A stretch of DNA of 48,729 bases from Pelagophyceae sp. CCMP2097 (taxonomy: Eukaryota; Sar; Pelagophyceae), in the NCBI GenBank assembly GCA_026770575.1, contig MU657165.1, forward strand, positions 569,389 to 618,117, written 5' to 3'. The notes beneath the pieces are model-generated. The model was not told where the DNA came from, made no database searches, and worked only from the letters and a program-made list of their open reading frames with translations. The stretch's first letter is position 1, and every line of letters starts with the position of its first letter. This document shows, in pieces, positions 29,845-40,231 of the stretch. The translations under genes and the position numbers were made by a program.

Positions 29845-32362
29845 TCAGTGGGCTTCGAACTTTGGCCGCTTCAGCCTCGCCTCGACTTGGTCCGTGTCCA
29901 AGAGCATTTGCTGCAAGTCGCGGTGGTCGATCGGTTGGGCCATTTGCCTCAGCCACTTGCGCATGACGTGCAGCGCCGAATCAGTTGAGAGCGCGACGTT
30001 TTGCTCGTCGAGGAACTGCAGGACCCAGGCGGGGAGCTTGCCGCGCTTGTCGTGGCGCGCGAACCGCACGTCCGCCAGAATGACGATCCCGTAGTCCGTT
30101 TTCGACCGAACGACGCGGCCGACGCACTGCGCCGTTTGCCGCATGGCGTCAAAGGTCAAAAAATCGGCCTCTCGGATCTGGAACCGCGTCAGGAGGTACT
30201 CGAGGCGCGCTCGGAGGACATGCGACTGCGTGTACTGGTACGGCACGCCGAGATTCACGACGCACCGGCCGTACTGCCGGTCAAAGTCGATGCCCTCTGC
30301 GACCTTGCCTCGCGCGATGGAGAGGAACAGCGCGCCTCGGCCGCGGTCGCAGGCCGACCGGTAGTTCTCCAGCGCCAAAGTCGTCTCCACAACGTCCCTC
30401 GTCTCGACGAAGATCAACTTGTGCCTGAGAATCTGGCGGAGCACGCCCAGCTCGTCCCACTTTGCTATCGTCGACTCCATGTACTGGTACGACCTGCGCG
30501 GCGCAGTCTTTTGAAGCCCGGAAAGCCCCAGGAAGGGCTTCTTCGCACGTGAAGAAGGCGACGATGCCGTCGGGCACGGTGGCGCAAATGTCGACGAGGA
30601 GGGCCCCGTAGTTGCGCACGACCTGTTCACAAGGTCACGTTAACGGGTTTTGCGGACTCGACCCGCTGAAAAGCCGAGCCTCGAGGCGCGGTGCGTCCCT
30701 TTTTGTCCTCGGGGACCTTTCGGACGCGGCGCCGAGCGGATGGGTCGTCGCGGCTCTCGAAGCGCGTGGAGATGGCCAGCTGGTCGGGCCCCTTGGTGAT
30801 GACGATAGGGAGGATGCACGGCCGGAAGATTGACATTTGGAGCGAGACGCGGACGACGGGGCGAAAGTCCAGCAGTTTCGGGTACAGATCGATGGGCGAC
30901 AGCGTGCCTAACCTTGGCGTCCAAGGAGAAAGGGGCGACTTGTACTTTATTCGAGTCGACGCAACTTGATTCGAGCGAACGCACCAGAGGTGATGATCAC
31001 GCTCTGGAACTTTTCAAAAACGTGTTTGATGGCCAGCGACGCATCCAGACACGCCAACTGCAGCTTGGCCTCTGGCACGCCAGTGGCGCTGCGGTAGAGC
31101 GGGTCCACAACCACGGCGAAGCCGTCTGCGTACGTCGCCACGAGCGTGGCGAACGTGGCCACCTGGCCCAGCGCCGAAAAGTCGTCCAGGTTCGCCGCCT
31201 CGACGGTGCGCATCAACTGCGACAGGCGCGACTGGAAGAACTTGAGCGGCAGAGCGTCGAGGGACGTGGCCTGCTCGAGCGAGAGCAGGAACGCCGCGGG
31301 CGTCTCGACTTGCACCTGCTTTGCGCCGAGCCGCCGCCGCAGGTGCTGCATCACGACGCGCAGCAGCCGGAGGAAGTGCTCCGCGCGCCGCACGTTGCCC
31401 GGCACCGCCTCGTTCAACACGTCGGCGGGCAGGAGCGGATTCGCGAGCAAATCGTCTGTGAGCGAGACGGCCCCAGTGTCTGCGAGGCCTTGAACCAGGC
31501 GCTCGTACTCGTCGCGCACGCGACCGGCGTCGGACTCGCGCACGTCGTCGACGCGCCGCCCGAGCTTGGCGACGCATCTCTGCGCGGCGTCTAACGTACG
31601 GCCGTCGACTTCAACGCTTAAAGCTTCGATGCAAATCGAATCAATGTTGTGGCCCTCGTCGAACACGACGACGGACTCGGCCTCGAGCTCCGCGGTGACC
31701 ATCTTGGCGATCTTGGGGTCGAGCATGTACTGGTAATTGTAGACTACGATGTTGGCTCGAGTGATGGCATGTCGTGCCACAAAATACGGGCACCAGCCTC
31801 GTTCGCGGCCGACGGCCTTCAAGTCGTCGACGTCGTAGACGCCGCGCAGCAACGGCGCGTCCGTGCCCGCGCGGTCCCACTCCTCGTAGTACTTGCACGT
31901 CTCAACGTCGCCCGCGCCGGACGCGGCCCTCGCGCGGACCCAAGAAGCCGTCATCTTGCGGCACTCCACGTCGACGCGCTCGCGGTCCGCCTCGGCGGTG
32001 ACGCGCTCGTGGATGCACATGTTCCGGCGCGAAGAGAGGCACAGCGCCAGCAGGTCGGAATCGGCCTCGCCGAGGACCTGCGCGCGGTACTCCACCAGAC
32101 CCTTGAGCTCGCCGAGGCACTTTTCCATCTCGGGGACGGTGCGCGTGCAGTAGACGAGCTTGCCCGTCTCCGGGTGCGCCCGTTGGTAAGCGGAGATGAG
32201 CGCTAAAAGGCATGCCGTCTTGCCCGTGCCCGTCGGCATCTCCAGCAGGCCGTGGCCCTTTGCGTCGAGGCACTGCTTCAGGGCCACCATGTACGAAAAC
32301 TGCTCCGGGTACAGCGCATCATAAGGGAAGAAGACGTCCAGCTCCTCCATCTGGAAACGCAT
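29845..32362 (-). CDS. XPD: TFIIH helicase XPD/ERCC2/Rad3
   Basis: Four exons (32362-30985, 30907-30717, 30622-30549, 30493-29845) give 763 residues, the usual length. XPD is the 5'-3' DNA helicase of TFIIH in transcription and nucleotide-excision repair. Visible: PEQFSYMVALKQ (Q-type motif), Walker A MPTGTGKTACL (Lys48), four Fe-S cysteines (RRNMC, VECRK, ETCKYY, GWCPYF), VVYNYQYMLDP, motif II VVVFDEGHNIDSICIEALSV, IITSGTLSPIDLYPKLLDF across intron 1, DGIVAFFTSYQYME across intron 3, GKVAEGIDFD, and QCVGRVVRSKTDYG. Motif II reads DEGH where the family has DEAH. The exon 2 donor could be one of two GT sites nine bases apart, both in phase. Confidence 0.95.
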
Positions 32363-32602
32363 CGCGCCGAACGCAATAAGCGGCCGCCGCTTAGGACGCG
32401 GCTGGGGTCTCCTTCAGCGACTCGCCACGCGAGAAAGGGTCTGCCTCGGAAACACCACGCCCGGGGGTCCGCCTCGGCGACTCAAAAAGCCTTGTGCCTC
32501 TCGGCGACGCGCCGACGCGCGCAGAGGTCGACCTTTGGACTAAAGGTGTGTGTCTCGATAAAGGGTTCAACTCTCGCTAAAATAAGGCGACAGCTTCCGA
32601 CA
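32363..32602. promoter_or_regulatory. Shared 240-bp upstream region of two divergent genes
   Basis: The starts of XPD (reverse) and the small basic nucleolar-like protein (forward) are only 240 bp apart, so one region must serve both. It has no coding potential that I trust. Specific sites cannot be named. Confidence 0.4.
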
Positions 32603-33238
32603 ATGGCGCCCGACGAGAGCGACGACGAGGCGCCCGAGGAGGTCACCACCAAGTCGTCGCGGGCGCCGCAGGTGGAAGAGGCCGCGCCCAAGGCGCGGAA
32701 GTTGCCGTCGGCGGCCGAGCGCCGCTCCGAGGCGCGTCGCAGACGCCGGCGATCGCAAGCCCCTGCGGCAAAGAGGCCGACGGTGCCCCGTAGGCGGCGC
32801 GGCGTCGACGGGACGAGCCGGTCGAGGAAGCAGCCCCGTCAGTTTGCCGCGCGTCGATACGCCTTCTGTCCTTGACGGCGTCACTAGGTCCGACGATGAG
32901 GCCTCGGAAGCCGAGGCGCCCGCAGAGCCCGAAGCGGCGCCGCCCAAGAAGCGCAAAGTCGGAGGCGTCTGGCTCTCCGACGAAAGCAAGCCCGTGAGGC
33001 GCCGCTCCCGGGAATCTATCGCGCTGCGACGTCGCCCGGGGGCGCCGCCTTGGAGCCTCTTGCCCCCTCCTAGGCGACGCTCTTCGACATCCCGCCGTCC
33101 AAGGGCGCGCTGGAGATGCAGCAGCTGCGCCTCGGCGTCAAGGAGCGCGAGACGACATCGCTGCTCGTGGCCGTAAAGAAGGGCGCGCAACCGAAGAGAA
33201 AGCAGCCGCCGAGGAAAGCGCGGGTCACGACGCGCTAA
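32603..33238 (+). CDS. Small basic, probably nucleolar protein (UTP16/NOL7-like?)
   Basis: Exon 1 starts at ATG 32603 (MAPDESDDEAPEEV...), followed by an Arg-rich run EARRRRRRSQ. A second segment ending at 32993 reads PSVLDGVTRSDDEASEAEAP, then PPKKRKVGGVWLSDESKP with an SV40-type nuclear signal KKRKV. After a GTGAGG...CTAG intron the last exon (33074-33238) reads ATLFDIPPSKGALEMQQLRL and ends very basic. The first and second segments are in different frames, and I could not match the connecting splice. The DD-E-A-P-E-E-V start and basic middle recall UTP16/NOL7 ribosome-biogenesis proteins, but this is weak. Confidence 0.45.
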
Positions 33239-33288
33239 CGACTAACGCCTTTCTATATCCCTGCCCCCCTCGTCGGTGGAAAGGAGGT

Positions 33289-35118
33289 TTATGTTGCCTT
33301 TGCGGCCGGCGTCGCCGGGGCTCGTCGCTTCTTCGGCGCCGCGGGCGTGCCGCTCTTCGGCGAGACGCGTTTCCTGCGCGGCGGCGGCAGCACGGTGCCG
33401 TCCTCGGCCTTCTGCTGCGGCGGTCTGCGCGGCGGCAGCGGAGTCGTGCGCACGATGGGGACGGGTTTCAAGGCGTCGAACCACTCTGGTAACTGCTGCG
33501 CATTCTCCGAAAACGTGCGGTGGATGTCGTGCCAGAGCGCGCCGTTCTGGCCCTTTGCCGCCTCGGTGCCGGGCACGAAGAGCGCCGTCGCGCGGCCCGC
33601 GCGGCCCGCGCGGCCCGTGCGGCCCACGCGGTGCACAAAGCTCTCAAAGTCGTCTGGCGACGGCGGGAGGTCGAACTGGATGACGTGGTCGACCTGCGTG
33701 ACGTCCAGGCCGCGCGCGGCGACGTCGGTGGCGACTAAAATTTCGCAGGCGCCCGCGCGAAAGTCGGCGAGGGCAGATTCGCGCTGCGCCTGAGACCGGT
33801 CGCCGTGGATGTCGCGCACCTCCCTCGAGGCAGAGGCGAGCTGCTTGCCGAGCCACGTGGCGACGTGTTTCTTCTGGACAAAGCAGATCGTTTTCTCGCC
33901 GTCCACCAGCAGACTTTTTAAGAGGGCCAGCTTGTCGCGCTTGTCCGCCGATTCGCACTTTACGAGCGACTGTGCCACGCTCGACGCGGCGGCGCCGACT
34001 TTGCCGACGGTGACGCGCGCAAAGTCGTTTCGCAGGTGCTTTGCCGCGACTTGCCTGACGCTGTCCGCAAACGTGGCGGAGAACATGAGCGTCTGCCTCT
34101 CCTTCGGCAGCTTCTCCATCACCGCCGCCAACTGCGGCGCGAAGCCCATGTCGAGCATGCGGTCCGCCTCGTCGAGGACGAGGTAGCGGACCTCTCTCAA
34201 CGAGACGAGGTCGCGGTCCAAAAAGTCCTGCAGCCTGCCCGGCGTCGCGACCAATATCTCGACGCCGTGGGCCATTCTCGCGAGCTGCTGGCCGGCGTTG
34301 GCGCCGCCGTAGACGCAGACGCACCAGTTGTTCGGCGACTCCGGGGCGCGGAAAGTGAGCTTCATGCACTCGCGCGCAATCTGCGCCGCCAGCTCGCGCG
34401 TCGGCGCCAATACCAGGGCCACGGGCCGCGCGGGCGTCTCGCGCCGCTTCGTCTCGACGTCGGCTGCGCGCGGCTTTAAAGCGCCGACGATGAGGGGCAC
34501 TAGGAACGCGACCGTCTTGCCCGACCCCGTCTGCGCGCATGCGAGCACGTCGTGGCCCGCCAAGGCGAGGGGCACGGTGTGCTTCTGGATCGGCGTCGCG
34601 GTGGAGTACGCCATCTTGTCCGAGTCGATCAAATTGCTCCGGAGGAAGTCTGGGAGGCCGTCCAGGCTAGCAAAGTCGGCCAATGGTGCCACTTCCAAAA
34701 CGGAGGGCCCCTGGTCTCTGGAGACTTCGATGGCGTCGTAGTACGCCCGGAAGTCGACGGCGTCGGCGTTGGTGGCGTTTTCGCCAAAGGGCTGGACGTT
34801 TGCCGTGCGAGTCCCGTTCGTCTTCGTCAGACTCCAGAATTGCTTCGCCTCGGCCAAGTCTTTTTTGCTCTGCTTCTCCGCCAAACCCGCGCGCCGCTGC
34901 AGCTTGGCGTCCTTGCGCGCCGTCGCCTCGTCGACGTCGAGCTTCTTGCCGCCTTTCTTCTTCAGAGCAGGGTCCTTCTCTACTAAAGCTTTTGCGCGAG
35001 TCAAGCGCTCCCGGATGTCGCCAGAGTCCACCGCGCGCAGCGGTGCCGGGCCACGCGAAAAGCGCGGGGCCAGCGCATACGCGCAGGCGACGCACGCCAC
35101 GGCGCGGACGAGCAACAT
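33289..35118 (-). CDS. DEAD-box RNA helicase with plastid-type presequence
   Basis: A single exon of 609 residues. All helicase motifs are present: TPIQKHT (~175), AQTGSGKT (~195), PTRELA (~240), TPGR (~292), DEAD (~316), SAT (~347), DVAARGLD (~465), HRVGRTGR (~496). It unwinds RNA with ATP. The overall pattern is Ded1/DDX3-like, with an unusual GRAGRAGRA extension after motif VI and a Pro/Lys/Arg-rich tail. The N-terminus is a hydrophobic signal peptide (MLLVRAVACVACAYALAPRF) with an A-x-A-P-x-F-type junction and a basic, Ser/Thr-poor follow-on, as in complex-plastid targeting, so it may act in plastid ribosome or mRNA metabolism. Helicase firm; location inferred. Confidence 0.95.
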   Translation of the reverse strand: MLLVRAVACVACAYALAPRFSRGPAPLRAVDSGDIRERLTRAKALVEKDPALKKKGGKKLDVDEATARKDAKLQRRAGLAEKQSKKDLAEAKQFWSLTKTNGTRTANVQPFGENATNADAVDFRAYYDAIEVSRDQGPSVLEVAPLADFASLDGLPDFLRSNLIDSDKMAYSTATPIQKHTVPLALAGHDVLACAQTGSGKTVAFLVPLIVGALKPRAADVETKRRETPARPVALVLAPTRELAAQIARECMKLTFRAPESPNNWCVCVYGGANAGQQLARMAHGVEILVATPGRLQDFLDRDLVSLREVRYLVLDEADRMLDMGFAPQLAAVMEKLPKERQTLMFSATFADSVRQVAAKHLRNDFARVTVGKVGAAASSVAQSLVKCESADKRDKLALLKSLLVDGEKTICFVQKKHVATWLGKQLASASREVRDIHGDRSQAQRESALADFRAGACEILVATDVAARGLDVTQVDHVIQFDLPPSPDDFESFVHRVGRTGRAGRAGRATALFVPGTEAAKGQNGALWHDIHRTFSENAQQLPEWFDALKPVPIVRTTPLPPRRPPQQKAEDGTVLPPPRRKRVSPKSGTPAAPKKRRAPATPAAKAT

Positions 35119-35163
35119 CGCGTCGCCTAAACGAAACCGGCGATAATATCCCGACCTCGCACT

Positions 35164-36680
35164 TTGGAAGTCACCTTATCGTTCGAGCGCTGCCTCGCCG
35201 TCGACGCAGGCATGAGCGCCGTCGACGCGGTCGCCGGCGACGCGAGCGCCGTGGATGCGCTGCTGCGGCGCGTCGGCGCCGTCGTTTCCGGCCGCGGCCG
35301 CATGAACGCGAACAAGCTCGCGGCGCTCTACCGCTCGGACTTTGGCTGCGCCCTGGACTTTAAGTCTCTGGGCTTCGGGCGCCTCGGCGCGCTGCTGGAC
35401 CTCGGCAACGGCGTCGTCTTCGACGTCGAGCGGACAGCTGCGACGTTTTGCGACTTGACGGGGGCCAAAGTCCGCAACGGCGAGCTCTTCCTGCGCCCCC
35501 TCGCCGACGCCGGGGACGACGCCGGAGACGACGACGCCGAGCCGGCGTCGCAACCCGTGGGCTCGGCGCCGACGTGCATCGTCGGCTTTTACTACTACGC
35601 CAACCCGAGATGGGGCGAGTCGGCACGCGACGCGGCGGCGGCCGTCCTCCACGCAGTCGCCTCCCGGCACGGCATGCGCGGCCGCGTGCGCGTCGCGTGC
35701 GAGGGCGTCAACGCGAGCGTGAGCGGCTGCGAAGGCGCCGCCTACGCACGCGCCATGGCGGACCTCGACGGCTGGGGAAGCGTGCGGTTCCACGTGGAAG
35801 CGGCGGGCGCGCGGGCGCAGTGGCGTGCTTTACAAGTCTGGACGGCCGCCGAGCTCTGTGGCCTCGGCTGCGACGCCGCGCAACAGGTCGCCCTCGACGC
35901 CGTCGGCCCGGGGACCAAGCTCAGCCCGGAAGACTTTGCCGCAAAGGCTGAGGCGGTTCCCCCTGAGGCGGTCTCGGGGGAGAGGTGCGTCCCTTTGCGG
36001 GGAACGACGGCCGTCACTCGGCTCGCGCAGGCCGGTGTTGATCGACGTGCGGAACGCGTACGAGACGTGCATCGGGCGCTTCGTGCCGCCGGAAGGTGGG
36101 GCGTCGTTCGTCGACCCGCGGACGCGCAACTTTAGCGACATGAGCGCCTGGGTCGACGGCCGAGTCGAATCATTGGCGGGCCGCGACGTGCTCATGTACT
36201 GCACGGGCGGCGTGCGCTGCGAGCGCGCCACGGCCGTCGTGCGCGCCAAGCTGCGTAGTGTGGGCGCCGACGACTCGCGCGTCTTCCACTTGGACGGCGG
36301 CGTCGTCAACTGGATGCGCGAGCGGCCAAACGCCGCGCCGGGTGCCCTCGCCTTCCGCGGCGCGAACTACGTCTTCGACCGCCGAGCGAACGACGCGCAC
36401 CCGCGCGCGACGAAAGACGTCCTCGGCCGCTGCCTCGTCTGCGCAGAGCCATGCGACGTCTACCGCAACCGCCGATGCCACGTGAGGCCTTCTTCCCTGC
36501 CACGTCTGCGCCCGGCAAAGCGCATCGCAGGCGTGCACGTCGGCCGTGCTGGTCTGCGACGGCTGCATCTCTCGAAGGCAAGACGCAAACGTCGTCCTCA
36601 CGTGCGAACTCTGCAGAGAAGAACCGCCGCAACCGCCGCGACCACCGCAGCAGCAGCAACAACAAATCGAGGTCCCTTAG
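35164..36680 (+). CDS. LOTUS-like domain fused to TrhO/TSTD2-type rhodanese tRNA hydroxylase with zinc tail
   Basis: Exons 35164-35984, 36031-36481 and 36531-36680 give 473 residues (457 if the second ATG, 35212, is used, which seems better). Residues ~20-90 resemble an OST-HTH/LOTUS winged helix: LLRRVGAVVSGRGRMNANKL, YRSDFGCALDFKSLGFGRLG, LLDLGNGVVFDV. Then the TrhO acylphosphatase-like part (CIVGFYYYANP, RVACEGVNASVSG) and rhodanese domain with RPVLIDVRNAYE and the loop LMYCTGGVRCE, catalytic Cys about 331. The C-terminus has spaced cysteines (RCLVCAEPC, VCDGCISR, TCELC) likely binding zinc, ending in poly-Gln. TrhO makes 5-hydroxyuridine at tRNA position 34. LOTUS domains bind RNA, so the extra domain may help hold tRNA. 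Confidence 0.8.
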
Positions 36681-36973
36681 TAACGCATGGGGCTCTGCCA
36701 TGGCCGCCGATCACGAGTACTGTTCCCCCTCACAAGGAACCCCCCTCGTCATAACGCGTCGTTGAGGGAATTTTGAGTCTCAGCGCGACATCCGATGCCC
36801 CGCGGCGCTGAAAGACGACGACTGCGCCGCTGGCGATGCGCTCGAGCGCCCGTCAAGACGCAAAGCCCCCCATGGGGCAGACGCCAGGACCCTTCCCCCA
36901 TACACGGGATGTTCCACGAACATTTTCCATCTCAGAACCTTTGCGGACGCGTGCAGAGGGCCTGCCGACGCGG

Positions 36974-37804
36974 ATGGTGCGGGACCGGACGCTCGCCATC
37001 GGCGTCGCCGCGGCGGCGGCGCTGCTCCTGGCCCGCCACCTGCGCAAGCGGCGCTCGTCCCGTGTTGAGGGATTCATTGGACAGCACATCCTCTTTACGT
37101 TTGCGCCGGGGACGCCGCCGGCACGCGTCGACGCAGCGCTGCGGGCACTGCGCGGCCTCGCCGTCGAGTTCGGCGCGGTCGCCCGACTTGGAGGCGCGCC
37201 TTGCGTTGGCGACGAACCGACCGACTCCGTAAGCGTCCTCGAGCTCGCGGACCGCGAGGCTTTTGTCGAGCTCGCGGACCGCGACTTTGACGACGACCTC
37301 GCCGACGCTGCGACGGCGCTACAGGCGTGGGCCCGCGCGATTCAGGCGTTCCTGGCGCCGGGCAGCACCCTCGACGTCGACGCGGCGGCGGCGGCCGAGG
37401 ACGCCAACTTTCAGGCGTTTACGGGCGGCGTCCGCACGGCCCAAGGCAAGCGGCGCATCTGCTTCTCGATGCGCCTCGACGCGGCGAAGCTCGATGCATA
37501 CAAGCAAAAGCACGAGCACCTGCCGCCGCTGATGCAGGCCGCGCTGCGCAAATGTGGCTGGGACAACTATTCGCTCTTCTGTCGCGCCGACGGTCTCGCA
37601 ATCGGCGTCTTCGAGACGCCGAACGCCGATTTTGCAGAGTGCCGCGCCAAGATGGGAGCCGAGGCCGCCAACGGACCCTGGCAAGACCAGGTCAAAATAT
37701 TTACGGCCTGCGGTGGAAACGCCGACGAGGGCGCCGTCGAACTCGACCACTACTTCTTCCTCGGAGAGGACCGCCCGCCCGGAGACGACCGCCCGCCCGA
37801 GTAG
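36974..37804 (+). CDS. Membrane-anchored Dabb-like plus RhaM-like double barrel protein
   Basis: A single frame of 276 residues. After MVRDR comes a membrane segment (TLAIGVAAAAALLLARHL) and a positive stretch RKRRSSR, so the bulk is probably cytosolic or lumen-facing. Residues ~35-130 resemble a stress-responsive Dabb alpha/beta barrel (QHILFTFAPGTPPARVDAAL). Residues ~165-255 match L-rhamnose mutarotase: KRRICFSMRLDAAKLDAYKQ, KHEHLPPLMQAALRKCGWDN, LAIGVFETPNADFAEC. RhaM interconverts sugar anomers; the fusion and anchor suggest another or altered role. A near-perfect in-frame repeat, ELADREAFVELADRD, and a repeated GGAGACGACCGCC string around the stop are signs of slippage. Confidence 0.7.
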   Translation: MVRDRTLAIGVAAAAALLLARHLRKRRSSRVEGFIGQHILFTFAPGTPPARVDAALRALRGLAVEFGAVARLGGAPCVGDEPTDSVSVLELADREAFVELADRDFDDDLADAATALQAWARAIQAFLAPGSTLDVDAAAAAEDANFQAFTGGVRTAQGKRRICFSMRLDAAKLDAYKQKHEHLPPLMQAALRKCGWDNYSLFCRADGLAIGVFETPNADFAECRAKMGAEAANGPWQDQVKIFTACGGNADEGAVELDHYFFLGEDRPPGDDRPPE

Positions 37805-37906
37805 GGGACGATCCATAAGTCTACCTCGGAGACGACCGCCAGCCCGAGTAGGGGCCATAAGGACAGTGTTACGTCGCGGGTGCGTCGCGGAGGCCACGCG
37901 GCAGTC

Positions 37907-39832
37907 ACACAAGTTCGGCCGCCTCGCCTTGCGGGCCGAGGAAGACGAGCTCGGCCGCTTCGCCTTGGGCGCCGAGGAAGACGAGCTCGAACGCGTTGGG
38001 CGCCTCGTCGGCGTCGGCCTTCGGCGCAGAGGGGAAGCAGGCGCCGCGCTCGGGCCGGCGCGCCGACGACGACGACGCGGCGTCCGGCGACGACGCGATG
38101 TCCAGCGGCGGCTCGGCGCGCCGAGGCTCGGGCTGCTTCGTCCGTTTCCGCACCACGCGCCGCCGCCGCGCCGCCGCGCGCCAATGCTTCTGCAGCGTCG
38201 CGAGCGCGAGCGGCCGCCTGCGTCGCGCGTGGGCTGCTGGACATGACTGTCGTCAAAAAGGGCGCCGGGGCGCGCGGCGGGAGGGCGCGGGCGTCTTCGA
38301 GCCTCGGCCCTGTGCGGCTCCGCGCAAGCCCGGACGATAAAGCTCCGTGGCTCAGAGCGAAGTAGGCCCAGAGCGACGCCGAGACTGCGCGGTAGTCGGC
38401 GCCGAGGGTGAGGACGCCTCCTGACCTAAGGGCCTCGAGGAGCGTCTCGTTGCCGACGGCGCCCGGCGGTCCGGGCTGCGCTTCGCCGTCGGGCGTCGGC
38501 CGCCAGAGCGCCCAGCCGCGCCAGCGCTCGAGCCAGCGCGCGTCGACAAGGTATAAAACGTCCGCCGGCGAAGAAATGAGGTGCGGCCCATCGAGCGCCG
38601 CCGCCACGCGCGGGTCCTCCTCGCGCCACACGCGCGCCGCGTCGACTTTGAGGAGCGCGAGGAGCCTGCGCGGCGACCGTGCGTCCACGACTGACCCCCG
38701 GACTCGCAGCCGTCCACGTACGTCGGCGAGAAGGCGCCGAAGCGATCGGCGAGTCGCCGGTGGACGCCCGAGAGCTTGCGCGCCAGAAAGCGCCCAAGCT
38801 GCGCCTCGGTGACCTCCGGATCGTCGCGGAAGCCGCGGGCCGCCTGCGACGCGGCCGTCCAGCGCCGACTCTTCGATGGCGACAGGGGCCACTCACGTCG
38901 AGCGAGAGCGCCGTGGCCATGCGCCGCGCCTGCGCGGCCGTGAGCTCGGTCCGGATCGCGTCAAAGGCGCGGCCCAGCTGGCCTAGCGCGGCGGTGACGG
39001 CGGTTGCTCCGTCCTTGCTGCGACGGAACCGCCATCCTCGACACGGGAGCCTGCCGAGGGTCAGCGTGGCGACGTGGCGCCGCATGCAGTAGTCGACTTC
39101 GACGTCGACCTCAAAGGCGACATCAAACTCGGCCGCGGCCGCGTTCACGTCCTCGTCGAGGACGGCGGGCTCGTCGCGCGCGCTCGGCCGCCGCGCGCCG
39201 ACGCAGCGGCACCGCAGCAGCGCGCAGGCGCGCAGCGGCCGTGCCGGCTCGCCGGCGGCCCGGAGGACGTGGAGGACGTCGAGCGCGCCGCCTGCCCCCA
39301 TCGTCTGCGAGTCTCAAGCGGGGGCCACGCACCGGCGAAGTAGTCGTCTGAGAGAAGTTTTGGCATTGCGGCGGCGACGTCGGCCGCTTTCCCGCGGGCC
39401 TCGGCCTCGAGCAGCGTAAAGGCCACGGCGGCCGCGCGGTACGGCACCGCGATGGTTGCGCGGCCGTCCGGCGCGTCGTCGTCCTTCCGCTCGACCGCGA
39501 CCCTAGCGTATCGGTCGGATGGCGGCGCCGGACGCCAGCGGCCCGGCCAGGAGTCCGTCGAGTGCATCACAGAAGAAGTCGTCCGCGAGATGGCCTCACT
39601 TGGCTTCGAAGAAGTGTTCTCGGCGTCCGAGCATCTCGATGTACTTCCTGCGCAGCGCGTCGCGGAGGACCCAGGGCGGCGCGGCGCCGCCGACGCCGAG
39701 GAGGTCTCGCGGCTGTTTTAAAGCGAACATGATCGCCTCGTTGAGCGCCGGTGGGAGCGACGAGCAGAGGCGGGCGTCGTCGTCGCCATCCGAAGCAGCT
39801 CCGTCGTCGCCGCAGACGCAGAAGAGCACCAT
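37907..39832 (-). CDS. DUSP-domain protein, multi-exon
   Basis: Reverse-strand segments in order: LNEAIMFALKQPRDLLGVGG (from ~39832), then SDRYARVAVERKDDDAPDGR (~39500), DEDVNAAAAEFDVAFEVDVE (~39150), EVTEAQLGRFLARKLSGVHR (~38780), then a DUSP domain at ~38400-38620: DVLYLVDARWLERWRGWALW, PGPPGAVGNETLL, LGADYRAVSASLWAYFALSHG. The last exon seems to end PNAFELVFLGAQGEAAELV with a duplicated FLGxQGEAAELV at 37907. DUSP domains usually sit in ubiquitin-specific proteases, but no peptidase box is visible here. The intron with donor GTCAGTCG near 38690 fits in frame; other junctions are estimates. Confidence 0.6.
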
Positions 39833-40231
39833 GGCCCGCGCGAGTCACTCGGTGACCGTGGCAGTGTCGAGCGGGTGACAGTCACGAGACACCGGCAGGT
39901 GCCGACGTCCGCAGAATCTGATATCGATCTTTCGCTGAATAGCTTTGGAAAAAGGCTTGCGGCTTTTCCGAATCTCGAGTAGTTCACTCGGCACAGGGCC
40001 CGCTTCCTGCACGTCGCATACGCAGCACATTGGAGTGCATAACACCCTCTTGGGCCAGCCCCACCCAGAGTGGATCTTAAGCAAGCAACAGCCTGGCAGA
40101 AGAAGAAGAAAAGCACGCAAATGAGGCACTCCCCTCTCTCTCATTTTTAGCGACTTTCCGCGGTGCGTGCGCCTTCTCGAGCCCCGACAATCGTGGCGTT
40201 CAGGCCGTGCGAGGACGCCGAGGCCCGCGCG
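39833..40231. other. Spacer with a copy of the intron-type dispersed repeat
   Basis: No gene is supported. At 40045-40088 lies the reverse complement of the repeat in FKBP intron 1 (CCAGCCCCACCC and GGATCTTAAGCAAGCAA). Nearby TGGAGTGCATAA also matches, in reverse, the string at about 10863-10875. Confidence 0.5.
40045..40088 (-). repeat. Dispersed short repeat, reverse copy of the FKBP intron element
   Basis: Read on the reverse strand it gives TTGCTTGCTTAAGATCC and CTGGGTGGGGCTGG, close to 12978-13020. Confidence 0.55.
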
